The position numbers and the translations under genes are program-made. This document shows positions 43,973 through 53,785 of a DNA stretch of 64,000 nucleotides, in pieces (position 1 is the first letter of the stretch; each line of letters begins with the position of its first letter). The stretch comes from SB11 sp965222995 (GTDB taxonomy: Bacteria; Bacteroidota; Bacteroidia; UBA8524), in the NCBI GenBank assembly GCA_965222995.1, contig OZ244977.1, positions 3,730,627 to 3,794,626 on the forward strand, in the 5' to 3' direction. The notes beneath the pieces are model-generated. The model was not told the origin of the DNA. It worked only from the letters and a program-made list of their open reading frames with translations, and made no database searches.

Positions 43973-45792
43973 CCTTCAAATCTTTTCTCTAAATCAGCTT
44001 CGTTAAAAGTAATAAAAACAGGTTTTCCTGTAGGGGTGTAGGCAGGTACTTCGCAATTCATCAACTGGTTACATAACTCAGTAACTTCTTTTTGTGTTAG
44101 TACTGTTCCTTTTGCAATGGCAGATTGTTTTGCCATTGCCCGCATTAATGATTCACGCTGCCCAAGCTTCAACCCTTGTAAATTCTCTTTATATTTCTGT
44201 AGCACCCCTTCAAGCATTTCTCTGGGTTCTCCTTTCTTCACATCGGCAGGAGTACCGTTAATAATAAACGTATGGTTGCCAAAAGGGTTTATATCAAAGC
44301 CCAAAAGTTTCACTTGTTCTAAAATCTCATCCAGTAAGGCATAGTCAGTAGGGTGAAATTCTGCCACTCTTGGAAAAAGTAACTGTTGGGAAGGAAACCC
44401 GCTACCATCCATTGCCTTTGCATAATCTTCATACAATACACGCTCGTGTGCTGCCTGTTGGTCTGCAATAAACAAACCCTTTTCCGTTGAAAAAACTATG
44501 TAGGCAGCTTGGTATTGAAATATACCTGTAACTTGCTCTGTTGGTTTATCTTCTGGTACACTACGTAGTTTTTCCCGCTCAAAAAGCGAAGGGTTTTGTT
44601 GGCTTTCTTCTTCCGTATCAGGTACAGCAAATGCATCTTGCCACTTACCTAAGTTTTGTTTGGTCTTAGTGGCTACCCCACTAAACGGACTAAAGTTTTT
44701 GTTTACAGAAATCTTTGGCTCTTGGGGAAGTCTTTCAGCTGTATTTGTTTCTTTTATAAGCCTGTCAAAAGCATCATTTTCCTGCTCATTATCTGCCAAT
44801 AAAAGGTGTTGCCCCAACGCTTTACGACAAACCGATTTTAATATTTGGTAAAGGTATTTTTCATCCTCAAACTTAATCTCAGTTTTAGTTGGGTGTACGT
44901 TGATATCAATTTTTGCAGGAGGAACTTTCATAAACACCACATAGGCAGGGTAGGTGTCTTTTGCAATCAACTCATCGTAGGCAGAGGTTACAGCATGATT
45001 CAGGTATGGGCTTTTTATAAAACGACCGTTCACAAAAAAGAACTGGTCTCCCCGTGTTTTTTTAGCGTATTTGGGTTGTGCCAAAAACACTTTGGTATGT
45101 ACTATCTCCGTGTCTTCCTCATCGTATAAAAGGTCTGTGGTGTCTTTTATACCAATCAGTTCTGCAATACGTTTGTTTTGACTGCTCTTTTTCAGGTTAT
45201 ATACCTCATTACCATTGTTTATAAAACTGAAAGCAATAGAAGGGTTAGGCATAGCTACCCGTATAAACTCTTCAATAATATGTTTGGTTTCTACAGGGAT
45301 AGATTTTAAGAAATTGCGCCTTGCAGGGATGTTAAAAAACAGGTTGCGAACACTGATATTAGTACCTAGCGGGGCAGAACAACTTTCTTGGCTTTTCACC
45401 TCCGAACCGTCAATACAAATATGCGTAGCTAAATCATCCTCTTCTTGGCGGGTTTTCAATTCTACCTGAGCTACAGCTGCTATAGATGCCATAGCCTCAC
45501 CACGAAAACCAAAAGAAGTAATGCTAAATAAGTCTTCAGCTTTGCGAATTTTAGATGTAGCATGGCGTTCCCAGCACATACGGGCATCCGTCTCGCTCAT
45601 ACCTTTGCCATTATCAACTACTTGTAATAGGGTACTGCCACCGTCTTTAATAATTAGTGTAATTTCTGTTGCACCCGCATCCACTGCATTTTCCATCAAC
45701 TCCTTAACTACAGAGGCAGGGCGTTGCACCACCTCTCCTGCAGCAATTTGGTTGGCAATATCATCGGGCAAAACACTAATTATATCACTCAT
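43969..45792 (-). CDS. mutL: DNA mismatch repair protein MutL
   Basis: A 607-residue protein. The N-terminal GHKL ATPase carries ELMENAVDAGATEITL, VVDNGKGMSE and SFGFRGEAMASIAAV; the transducer domain includes FFFVNGRFIKSPYLNHAV and DINVHPTKTEIKFED. The C-terminal dimerisation domain runs from about 400. The sites that normally bind the endonuclease metals are altered: DQHA reads DQQAAHERVLYEDY, and the C-P-H-G-R-P block reads TPTGKP. It links MutS to strand discrimination. It is the head of a coupled run with the rhomboid genes. Confidence 0.95.
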   Translation of the reverse strand: MSDIISVLPDDIANQIAAGEVVQRPASVVKELMENAVDAGATEITLIIKDGGSTLLQVVDNGKGMSETDARMCWERHATSKIRKAEDLFSITSFGFRGEAMASIAAVAQVELKTRQEEDDLATHICIDGSEVKSQESCSAPLGTNISVRNLFFNIPARRNFLKSIPVETKHIIEEFIRVAMPNPSIAFSFINNGNEVYNLKKSSQNKRIAELIGIKDTTDLLYDEEDTEIVHTKVFLAQPKYAKKTRGDQFFFVNGRFIKSPYLNHAVTSAYDELIAKDTYPAYVVFMKVPPAKIDINVHPTKTEIKFEDEKYLYQILKSVCRKALGQHLLLADNEQENDAFDRLIKETNTAERLPQEPKISVNKNFSPFSGVATKTKQNLGKWQDAFAVPDTEEESQQNPSLFEREKLRSVPEDKPTEQVTGIFQYQAAYIVFSTEKGLFIADQQAAHERVLYEDYAKAMDGSGFPSQQLLFPRVAEFHPTDYALLDEILEQVKLLGFDINPFGNHTFIINGTPADVKKGEPREMLEGVLQKYKENLQGLKLGQRESLMRAMAKQSAIAKGTVLTQKEVTELCNQLMNCEVPAYTPTGKPVFITFNEADLEKRFEG

Positions 45793-45816
45793 TCGCTAAA
45801 ATCTCTTATCTAACTA

Positions 45817-46101
45817 TTACAAATAATTAAGTGCGAAGTACAAAACCGCTGCCAATATAGCGGCAATGCCCAAAACACGAATATTTGTCATAAAATCAGG
45901 GCGTTTTGCTTTTTGTTGTGCCCTAAAGTCTATTCTATCACGCAATGCATCTTTTGAAAAATCTTTTTCTGCCTCAGCCTCTTGTTTGGCTGCTGCCACT
46001 CGCTTTTCAAACTCTTCCTTTTCAGGGTCCCAATAACGGGGTTGATAGTTAAACTGTTTGTGTTTAGGGGTTTTAAAAAATTTTAGATTATCTAAAAACA
46101 T
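45817..46101 (-). CDS. Small conserved membrane protein next to mutL
   Basis: A 94-residue protein with a basic aromatic N-terminus (KTPKHKQFNYQPRYWDPEKEEFEKRV), a charged helical middle and one C-terminal membrane helix (VLGIAAILAAVLYFALNYL). It lacks a signal peptide, so it is probably a tail-anchored protein. It is the kind of small protein often found upstream of mutL in Bacteroidota, sometimes mislabelled as riboflavin synthase; function unknown. A -7 box at 46116 precedes it. Confidence 0.75.
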   Translation of the reverse strand: MFLDNLKFFKTPKHKQFNYQPRYWDPEKEEFEKRVAAAKQEAEAEKDFSKDALRDRIDFRAQQKAKRPDFMTNIRVLGIAAILAAVLYFALNYL

Positions 46102-46115
46102 AATTAATCTGTTTA

Positions 46116-46123
46116 CAAAGGTA
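46116..46123 (-). promoter_or_regulatory. -7 promoter box of the mutL operon
   Basis: TACCTTTG on the minus strand, 14 bases upstream of the ATG at 46101, matches TAnnTTTG and would drive the small protein gene and mutL (15-base stop-to-stop spacing afterwards). Confidence 0.55.
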
Positions 46124-46289
46124 CAAATATGTTGGGTATTGGTTACGCAGTTATCGGTTATCTGTAAATAGTTATCTATGAACTAAAAATACGGTCTCAG
46201 CTGTTTTAAAATTAACCAACTGTTCTATTTAGTAAACGCACCTTAACCCTTTGTGGTTCAAAAGTTGCCTTAGGTATAGTACAGAGCGT

Positions 46290-46297
46290 TAATTTTG
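46290..46297 (+). promoter_or_regulatory. -7 promoter box of the GH3 fusion gene
   Basis: TAATTTTG lies 7 bases before the ATG at 46305 and matches TAnnTTTG. Confidence 0.5.
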
Positions 46298-46304
46298 CGA
46301 GTAG

Positions 46305-49229
46305 ATGAAGAGGAGGATTTTTTTAGCTGTTATTTTTTGTGTGTTATTGGGAATAGAAACCAACGCCCAAAAGTATGAGTACCCTGTGGATGCCCAATGG
46401 GTAAATGAAACCTATGCAAAAATGAGTCGTGAAGAACGTATTGGGCAGCTTTTAATGATTGGCGGCTACTCTGAGGGGAAGGAAAAAAACACTAAAGAAG
46501 TACTAAAATACATTAGGAAATACCACTTAGGCGGTATCCTATTTTTTAAAGGAGAGCCTTATGCCCAAGTACGCCAAACCAATTTATACCAACGCAAAAG
46601 CAAAATACCCTTACTAATAGCTATTGATGGAGAGTGGGGGGTTGCTATGCGCCTACGTAACGTAGTAAAATTCTCACGCCAAATGGGTTTAACGGCTGCC
46701 AATAACGATAGTTTAGTGTACCGTATGGGGGTTGAGGTAGCTAAACAGTGCAAAGCACTAGGCATACATATAAACTTTGCCCCTGATGTTGATGTAAATA
46801 ATAATCCATCGAATCCTGTAATAAACGACCGTTCTTTTAGTGATGATAAGTATACAGTGACCCGACTGGCTGAGTTGTATATGAACGGAATGCAAAACAA
46901 TGGCATTTTGGCGTGTATAAAACACTTCCCCGGGCATGGAGACACTAAAACTGACTCGCACTTAGATTTACCTAGGATAGAGCATGATAGAAAACGACTA
47001 GACTCTATCGAGTTATACCCCTTTAAGAAACTAATAAACAAAGGTGCTGCCAGCCTTATGGTAGCCCATATGGAGATACCCGCTTTTGACACTACGCCTA
47101 ATTTACCTACAAGTTTATCTAAGCGGGTAATTAAAGATTACCTTATTGATACTTTAGGCTTTAAGGGGTTAATTTTTACCGATGCCATGAATATGAAGGG
47201 GGTAGCCAAATTCTATTCACAAGGTGAGGCAGCAGTTATGGCATTACAGGCAGGAAATGATATTATACTTACCCCTACCCAACTACCTAGTGTGGTTAGT
47301 GCCATTGAAGAAGCCCTAGATAGCAATTGGATAGACAGCATACAGTTTGAAAACTCGGTAAAAAAAGTATTGGCAGCTAAGCACCAATTGGGCTTGGTAA
47401 AAGCACCTAAATTAAAATCAGTAAGTTTAGGCGAAACACTCAACTCTAATTCTGCAATAGCACTACAAGAACAAATGAGTGAGCAGCAGATTACCGTTGT
47501 AAAAAACCGAAAAGACTTACTTCCGCTTCGTAACTTAGAAAAGAAAAAAATTGCTTCAATAGCCTTAGGATTTAGAGATAAAACTACCTTCCAGCAAATG
47601 CTAGGCAATTACTGCCGTGCTGACTATTACCAGTTTAGTAATGCTGTAGATTCTATTGGCTTCCTCATTGCTTTAGATGATATGAAGCAAAAGGATTACG
47701 ATGTTATAGTAGTGAGTATACATAACACCAACCGTACTCCTGATGAGTTTTATGGTATAAATCCGGCAGCGATACATTTCATTAATCAGCTCAATAAAAA
47801 AGAGAAGTTAGTTTTAGTAAGTTTTGGCATCCCCTACAACTTGCAATACTTCCCCAATATGAAGCATTTGGTAGTAGGCTACCAAGACACTAAAATCAAT
47901 CAAAGGAAAGCAGCTCAATTACTATTTGGGGTATATAACAACAACTCAAAACTACCCGTAAATATCTCAGAAGAGTACCCAAAAAATGCTGGTATAAGTA
48001 CTGATACCGTTTACCCTATACTGCAATATACTACACCCGAGGCATTAGGTTACGATGGAAAACAGTTTAAACGCCTAGATAAAATTGTAAATAAAGCTAT
48101 AAAGCAAAAAGCATTACCCGGCTGCCAACTATTAGTAGCTCACAGAGGGAAAGTAATTCATAGCAAAGCATACGGTTATACCACTTACGATAAAAAAACA
48201 CGCGAGAAAGTTACCACAGATATGCTGTACGACATTGCTTCTGTAACCAAAATAATGGCTACTACTTTGGCAGTAATGCGTTTGCAAGAAAAAGGAAAAA
48301 TAAAACTAAACAAGCCTGCTTCTAAGTATTTAAAAGAGCTTAAAAAGAGTAATAAAAGCAAGATTACCATAAAACAACTGCTTACCCATACCGCTGGTTT
48401 ACAAGCATGGATACCCTTTTACAAAAAAACACTTGATGATAGCTTGCGCAGTTACAACGTGTACTGCTACGAAGAAGGGGGCGACTATGTATGTAAAGTA
48501 GGAGATAAACTTTATATGCGTAACGATTACCGTGATACCCTTTGGCAAAACATTATAGATTCTGATGTTAAACCTACGGGTAACTACAAATACAGTGACT
48601 TGAGTTTTTTTATATTGCAAAAGGTGGTTGAGAAAGTATCAGGCATGACATTGGATGCGTATGTAGAAAAGCATTTTTACAAGCCAATGAGCTTGGGTAC
48701 AATGACTTTTAATCCCCTAGACAAGTTTGATATTACCATGATTGCCCCTACCGAGGACGATAATGAGTTTCGTAAGCAATTGGTTTGGGGTTACGTGCAC
48801 GACCCTGCCGCTGCCATGCTGGGCGGTGTGGCAGGTAATGCGGGTTTATTCTCTAATACGAACGATGTAGCTGTAATAATGCAAATGCTGCTAAACAAAG
48901 GGGAGTACAGGGGAGAACGCTATTTAAAAGAGAAAACCGTGAAACTATTTACCAGCCAAGCTATTCCTAATTTACGCCGTGGCTTAGGTTTTGATAAACC
49001 CGAGGGAGACCCTAATAAAGGCAACCCAACAGCGGATATTGTACCCACAGCAGCTTTTGGGCATAGCGGTTTTACAGGTGCTATTACTTGGGCAGACCCA
49101 GTACACGATATTATTTACGTATTCCTTTCAAACAGGGTACACCCTTCAGCTTCTAATAATATTATTACCAAAACCAGCGTACGCAGTAATTTGCATGAAG
49201 AGATTTATAGAATACTGCTAAGGAAATAG
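46305..49229 (+). CDS. Fusion of GH3 beta-N-acetylglucosaminidase and beta-lactamase-type serine hydrolase
   Basis: A 974-residue protein with a signal peptide (MKRRIFLAVIFCVLLGIETNA). Residues about 35-350 are a GH3 domain with the NagZ-type loop KHFPGHGDTKTDSHLDLP and the catalytic Asp in FTDAMNMKGV. A C-terminal GH3 domain covers about 380-560. Residues about 590-974 are a serine beta-lactamase/class C-like hydrolase: SxxK as SVTK in YDIASVTKIMATT, YxN-like YSD, and a KTG-like HSGFTG. It would act on peptidoglycan in the periplasm, combining removal of amino sugars with D-Ala-type hydrolysis. This two-domain arrangement is known in Bacteroidota. Confidence 0.92.
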   Translation: MKRRIFLAVIFCVLLGIETNAQKYEYPVDAQWVNETYAKMSREERIGQLLMIGGYSEGKEKNTKEVLKYIRKYHLGGILFFKGEPYAQVRQTNLYQRKSKIPLLIAIDGEWGVAMRLRNVVKFSRQMGLTAANNDSLVYRMGVEVAKQCKALGIHINFAPDVDVNNNPSNPVINDRSFSDDKYTVTRLAELYMNGMQNNGILACIKHFPGHGDTKTDSHLDLPRIEHDRKRLDSIELYPFKKLINKGAASLMVAHMEIPAFDTTPNLPTSLSKRVIKDYLIDTLGFKGLIFTDAMNMKGVAKFYSQGEAAVMALQAGNDIILTPTQLPSVVSAIEEALDSNWIDSIQFENSVKKVLAAKHQLGLVKAPKLKSVSLGETLNSNSAIALQEQMSEQQITVVKNRKDLLPLRNLEKKKIASIALGFRDKTTFQQMLGNYCRADYYQFSNAVDSIGFLIALDDMKQKDYDVIVVSIHNTNRTPDEFYGINPAAIHFINQLNKKEKLVLVSFGIPYNLQYFPNMKHLVVGYQDTKINQRKAAQLLFGVYNNNSKLPVNISEEYPKNAGISTDTVYPILQYTTPEALGYDGKQFKRLDKIVNKAIKQKALPGCQLLVAHRGKVIHSKAYGYTTYDKKTREKVTTDMLYDIASVTKIMATTLAVMRLQEKGKIKLNKPASKYLKELKKSNKSKITIKQLLTHTAGLQAWIPFYKKTLDDSLRSYNVYCYEEGGDYVCKVGDKLYMRNDYRDTLWQNIIDSDVKPTGNYKYSDLSFFILQKVVEKVSGMTLDAYVEKHFYKPMSLGTMTFNPLDKFDITMIAPTEDDNEFRKQLVWGYVHDPAAAMLGGVAGNAGLFSNTNDVAVIMQMLLNKGEYRGERYLKEKTVKLFTSQAIPNLRRGLGFDKPEGDPNKGNPTADIVPTAAFGHSGFTGAITWADPVHDIIYVFLSNRVHPSASNNIITKTSVRSNLHEEIYRILLRK

Positions 49230-49256
49230 TCGCCTAAAATGTATAGGTTTGCCTAA

Positions 49257-51110
49257 ATGGCTAAACCGCTGCATAAAATATCGTATTACACCGTTTTAGG
49301 TCTCACGCTGCTAATTATCGCTTTTCGTTTTGCTACTCCAGCTCGTAATACCCTTAGCTGGGATGTAATGGGTTATTATATGTACCTGCCCGCTACTTTT
49401 ATTTACGATGATATTAAAATAAAAGACAAGCAATGGGTAGATGATATTATAGAGAAATATAAGCCTACCGCCACCTTTTACCAAGCCGTTAAGCAAGATG
49501 ATGGTACTTGGGTATTGCGCTATACCAGTGGACTGGCACTTATTAACGCTCCTTTCTTTTTTGGTGGTCATACCGCCGCAGGTATACTAGGCTATCCTCA
49601 AGATGGGTTCTCTATGCCTTACCAATGGGCTATGGTTATTGGGGCTTTGTTTTACTCCATTTTAGGGCTTTGGCTGTGCAGGAAACTACTGCTCCATTTT
49701 TTCAATGATAATATCACAGCTTTGCTGTTACTAATATTGGTATTAGGCACCAATTACTTCCAAATAGTTGTATATGCAGGTACTATGCCTCACAGTTACT
49801 TGTTTACCTTTTATGTGATACTGTTGTTACAAACCATTAAATGGCATAAAACCCCTAATTATAGAAGTGCCATAGCAATAGGTTTAATGGTGGGGCTAAT
49901 TACGCTTATCCGCCCGAATGAACTGGTGGTAATACTCATTCCGCTTCTTTGGGGCATTACAGGCTTCAATAAAACAGTTTTAGAAAAACTAAAGCTCATT
50001 TTAAGGAAGTTTAGCCATGTATTAGTATTAGCTATGGCAATAATTGTAGGTGGTGCTGTACAGTTATTTTATTGGAAATACGTAACGGGGCACTGGCTAT
50101 ACTATAGCTATCAAGACCCGGGAGTTGGGTTTGATTTTAAGTCGCCGCATACCTTAGACTTTCTGTTTAGCTTTCGCAAAGGTTGGTTTATTTATACCCC
50201 TTTAATGCTCCTATCCATTTTGGGTTTTTATTTCCTTTGGATTAAAAACAGGGTAATGTTTTGGGGGTTTGTAGCCTATTTTATTATTAATCTGTATATC
50301 GTTTCAAGTTGGAGTGTTTGGTGGTATGCAGGAGGCAGTTATAGCTCACGCTCTTTGGTTTCTACTTACGGAATATTGCTTATACCCATGGGCTATTTAT
50401 TTCAAGTACTCTACGATAAAAGAAAAATACTTTTTCAGTGGCTATTCATGCCCATGATAGTGTTGTTTTTTTTGTTAAATCTTTTTCAAACATGGCAATT
50501 TAATACGGGTATTTTACATGGCGAACGAGTTACCCGAGCTTATTACTTCCGTATTTTTGGAAAAACGGCTGTTACTGATGATGATAGGAAATTGATGCTA
50601 GTGGAGCGAAGCACGGAAACTATAGAGGTAATACCCACAAAACAAAAGTATAAGTTAAAAATACTAGCAAATTACGATTGGAATAACCCTAAAGAAGAAG
50701 ATTTAAAAAACTGGAACCCTTTTGGGTATAATAGTAAAGGTAGTTTTGAGATGGATGAAAATATTGAATATTCTCCCGGTATAAACATGAAGTATTCTGA
50801 AATTACTGATAAAGAATATGCATGGATTAGAGCAAGTGTACGTGTATTTGTTCCGGCAGAGAGTGAGGGAGGCTTCCCATTACTTGCAATGGCATTTCAC
50901 CACAAAGATGCAGCGTATAAATACCGGAGCAGTGAATATTTAAACCACACCCTTGAAAAAGGTAAATGGAATTTAATAACTTTAGAATACCAAACACCGG
51001 AAGTGCGAAGTATTAAAGATAACCTTAAGGTATATGTTTGGAATAGAGATAAACAGAATGTATTTATTGATGATTTTCGTATAGAGTGTTTAGAGCCTAT
51101 TGAAGATTAA
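49257..51110 (+). CDS. GT-C-type polytopic membrane protein, putative glycosyltransferase
   Basis: A 617-residue protein with about ten to eleven hydrophobic helices through residue 430. A soluble C-terminal domain of about 160 residues follows (WNPFGYNSKGSFEMDENIEY ... VYVWNRDKQNVFIDDFRIE), which looks like a beta-sandwich. An acidic site soon after the first helix (LSWDVMGYYMYLPATF) resembles the catalytic loop of GT-C enzymes using polyprenyl-phosphate sugars. Donor and acceptor are unknown. It follows the GH3 fusion gene by 27 bases on the same strand. Confidence 0.75.
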   Translation: MAKPLHKISYYTVLGLTLLIIAFRFATPARNTLSWDVMGYYMYLPATFIYDDIKIKDKQWVDDIIEKYKPTATFYQAVKQDDGTWVLRYTSGLALINAPFFFGGHTAAGILGYPQDGFSMPYQWAMVIGALFYSILGLWLCRKLLLHFFNDNITALLLLILVLGTNYFQIVVYAGTMPHSYLFTFYVILLLQTIKWHKTPNYRSAIAIGLMVGLITLIRPNELVVILIPLLWGITGFNKTVLEKLKLILRKFSHVLVLAMAIIVGGAVQLFYWKYVTGHWLYYSYQDPGVGFDFKSPHTLDFLFSFRKGWFIYTPLMLLSILGFYFLWIKNRVMFWGFVAYFIINLYIVSSWSVWWYAGGSYSSRSLVSTYGILLIPMGYLFQVLYDKRKILFQWLFMPMIVLFFLLNLFQTWQFNTGILHGERVTRAYYFRIFGKTAVTDDDRKLMLVERSTETIEVIPTKQKYKLKILANYDWNNPKEEDLKNWNPFGYNSKGSFEMDENIEYSPGINMKYSEITDKEYAWIRASVRVFVPAESEGGFPLLAMAFHHKDAAYKYRSSEYLNHTLEKGKWNLITLEYQTPEVRSIKDNLKVYVWNRDKQNVFIDDFRIECLEPIED

Positions 51111-51123
51111 CACTAGTGAAACA

Positions 51124-51131
51124 TATCTTTG
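51124..51131 (+). promoter_or_regulatory. -7 promoter box of hflX
   Basis: TATCTTTG, 22 bases before the TTG start at 51154, matches TAnnTTTG. Confidence 0.5.
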
Positions 51132-51153
51132 CACACTTTTTTACTTATAGATT

Positions 51154-52332
51154 TTGAAGGGAAAACTAATAGACACTGCAAAAAGACAAGAAACTGCTGT
51201 TTTGGTTGCAGTACAAATTCAGGGGCAGCGTGATTATCAAGCAGAAGAATATTTGGATGAGCTGGAATTTTTAGCGCAAACAGCTGGCGTAAAAACCTTA
51301 AAACAGTTTAAGCAAAAACTACAACATCCAGACCCTAAAACCTTTGTTGGGAAGGGCAAACTAGAAGATATTAAGCTATACGTTAAAGAATATAAGGTTG
51401 ATACTGTAATATTTGATGATGAGCTTTCTCCCAGTCAGGTGCGTAACTTAGAAAAAGCTTTAGACTGTAAAATATTAGACCGTGCTAACCTGATACTTGA
51501 TATTTTTGCTAAACGTGCACAAACGGCACAAGCAAAGGCACAAGTGGAGTTAGCTCAAACACAGTATTTACTACCTCGATTGACCCGTATGTGGACTCAC
51601 CTTACCAAGCATGCAGGAGGTGTGGGTACTAAAGGTCCGGGGGAGAAAGAGATTGAGACGGATAGGCGTTTGGTGCGGGATAGAATTAGCTTGTTAAAGG
51701 CTCGCCTCGATGGTATTGACAAACAAAACCTAACTCGTCGTAAAAACCGTAGTGGTGTTTTGCGTGTAGCTTTGGTGGGCTATACCAATGTGGGGAAAAG
51801 CACCATAATGAATTTACTTACTAAAAGTGATGTGTTGGCAGAGGACAAGCTATTTGCTACGCTTGATAGTACAGTACGTAAAGTTGTGCTTGACAATACT
51901 CCTTTTTTGTTGTCTGACACTGTTGGGTTTATACGTAAACTTCCGCACATGTTAGTAGAAAGTTTTAAATCTACTTTAGATGAGGTGCGGGAAGCTGATT
52001 TATTACTGCATGTGGTGGATATATCGCACCCCAATTTTGAAGAACACATAGCCATTGTGAACAAAACTTTACAAGAAATAGGTGCCGAAGAGAAACCCAC
52101 TATAATGGTTATGAATAAGATAGACTTATATAAGCCCGAAGAGCATATAAGTTATGCAGAGAATGAAGAGGAAGAAGATATGCCTACCACTTTATCTCAA
52201 CTAAGGCGGTCGTGGATGGCAAAGGAAAATGCACCGGTGGTTTTTATTTCAGCAAAGAAAAAAGAGAATATACAAGAGCTAAGGGATAAGCTTATTACCT
52301 TTATAAAATCGCTTAATCAATTTCAGTATTAA
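51154..52332 (+). CDS. hflX: GTPase HflX
   Basis: A 392-residue GTPase. The N-terminal HflX domain (LDELEFLAQTAGVKTLKQFKQ ... VDTVIFDDELSPSQVRNLEKAL) and the glycine-rich GPGEKEIETDRRLVRDRI linker precede the G domain: G1 GYTNVGKST, G3 DTVGFIRKLPH and G4 NKID. It binds the 50S subunit and can split stalled ribosomes. The start is TTG; no ATG gives a full-length N-terminus. Confidence 0.95.
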   Translation: MKGKLIDTAKRQETAVLVAVQIQGQRDYQAEEYLDELEFLAQTAGVKTLKQFKQKLQHPDPKTFVGKGKLEDIKLYVKEYKVDTVIFDDELSPSQVRNLEKALDCKILDRANLILDIFAKRAQTAQAKAQVELAQTQYLLPRLTRMWTHLTKHAGGVGTKGPGEKEIETDRRLVRDRISLLKARLDGIDKQNLTRRKNRSGVLRVALVGYTNVGKSTIMNLLTKSDVLAEDKLFATLDSTVRKVVLDNTPFLLSDTVGFIRKLPHMLVESFKSTLDEVREADLLLHVVDISHPNFEEHIAIVNKTLQEIGAEEKPTIMVMNKIDLYKPEEHISYAENEEEEDMPTTLSQLRRSWMAKENAPVVFISAKKKENIQELRDKLITFIKSLNQFQY

Positions 52333-52507
52333 CCCAAAGACTAATCAGTCATTAATTTCAGCTTGTTTTAGGTAAAAGCATGCTGTTTAAAGGGGTTTTG
52401 GCATAAACTGAAAAGATAAATATTTTAAAGGTGTTTAGTTAATTATACATCGTAAAGGCAATACTGGTAAGGGTTTCAGTTATTTGCACATTCTATATTA
52501 AGAAACT

Positions 52508-53737
52508 GTGAACAAGCAGTCATGCTTTGTTGTCCCTTGTGTAGCAATAGCTTCGCTATTTTGCTATAGTTTTGTATTAGTGTTAGCGGGCAATAATTCA
52601 ACATCATTTACCTACACACCTGATTTAGAAAGAGAAAATCGGTTACAAGAATATTGCTCACTCATAGAAAAAAAAATAAACTTTTTTTCACTATCAGAAG
52701 TAGAAGTTGAAAAACTTATTTCCACTACAAAAGAAATAGAAGCAGCTTGCATTTTTGGGTTATCAACAGAATCCTTAAACACAGACTCTCCTGAAAATAT
52801 TTATTCATTCTGTAAAAATATTGAAGAAAACTACGGCGATTCAACTACTCACTTTAAGGAGTGGAGGAATAATACATTTACATCATTAGAGCTAAATAAA
52901 ACCAAAGAGCTACTTCAATTGGTAAATGGTTTGGCGGCCGATAATAATGGTGAGGTAGCGAGTGATGATTTAGCAGATATAAAAAGTTGCTTTAAAGCAC
53001 TTCAAAACTCTCTATACAAAGATGTATTCACCCAAAGTTGGGTATTGCGGTTGGCACTGCAAATGCTGCAGCCATTTAAAAAGCAAGTATATTCTTTCCC
53101 GGCTCTGGCACAGGTGGGCATTTTGACGAGTAACAAAAAAACATTGAAGGGCTTACTAAACATTAGTTTAGAAGTATTAATTGCTAAAGCTGTGTACGAA
53201 GAACAGCTTAATGCTTTAGCGGAAACTTTAACTCCCGAACAAACACTAGTAGATTTAACGGAACTTTTGCCCTTGGGGTATGACTGCATGGAAGCAGCTC
53301 TTAAAAGAGTAGACGATGCCCTAAAGACAATTTACAGGGAAAAGATTGATTATTATAAAAAAGACGCTAGAATAAGAAACTTGATAAACTTTAAGTATAG
53401 TAAAGGAATTGAATATCTGGAGCCTATTAATACCGATCTTAACGAACGCCAGCAAAAAATTATAAAATACCTTTTCTCTAAACGTTATTTGGGTACCAAA
53501 GAACTTTCACTAAGTTTTAGGTGCGACAGAAAAACCATACAAAGAGATTTTAATAAGCTTTTAAAAAGTGATATTGTAAACAGTACAGGTAATGGCAGTG
53601 CTTTAAAATACTGCATTAACCTAAAAAATAACGGTTACGATATGCTTGAAATACATAGTACTGCCGTAAGAAGAAGAGAAGACTATCAAGAAAGTTTATT
53701 TGGAGAAGAGATTTGGGAAACCATAAAAAAAGCCTAA
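52508..53737 (+). CDS. HTH-domain protein with hydrophobic N-terminus, unknown function
   Basis: A 409-residue protein from a GTG at 52508; no in-frame ATG lies early enough to be an alternative. Residues about 8-28 (VVPCVAIASLFCYSFVLVLAG) are hydrophobic and could be a membrane anchor or an artefact of a wrong start. The middle is helical with no recognised family. Residues about 310-370 (NERQQKIIKYLFSKRYLGT, CDRKTIQRDFNKLLKSDI) form a DeoR-type winged HTH. A DNA-binding domain behind a possible membrane segment is unusual. Role unknown. Confidence 0.65.
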   Translation: MNKQSCFVVPCVAIASLFCYSFVLVLAGNNSTSFTYTPDLERENRLQEYCSLIEKKINFFSLSEVEVEKLISTTKEIEAACIFGLSTESLNTDSPENIYSFCKNIEENYGDSTTHFKEWRNNTFTSLELNKTKELLQLVNGLAADNNGEVASDDLADIKSCFKALQNSLYKDVFTQSWVLRLALQMLQPFKKQVYSFPALAQVGILTSNKKTLKGLLNISLEVLIAKAVYEEQLNALAETLTPEQTLVDLTELLPLGYDCMEAALKRVDDALKTIYREKIDYYKKDARIRNLINFKYSKGIEYLEPINTDLNERQQKIIKYLFSKRYLGTKELSLSFRCDRKTIQRDFNKLLKSDIVNSTGNGSALKYCINLKNNGYDMLEIHSTAVRRREDYQESLFGEEIWETIKKA

Positions 53738-53785
53738 CGGAATATATCGGCTAGGCTAACTTCTTATTTTAAATAAAAACTGTAC

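Noticed and set aside
53731..53757. AGCCTA ... TAGGCT hairpin at the end of the HTH-protein gene
   Set aside because: Only 6 bp of stem with a 15-base loop and no T-tract directly after it.
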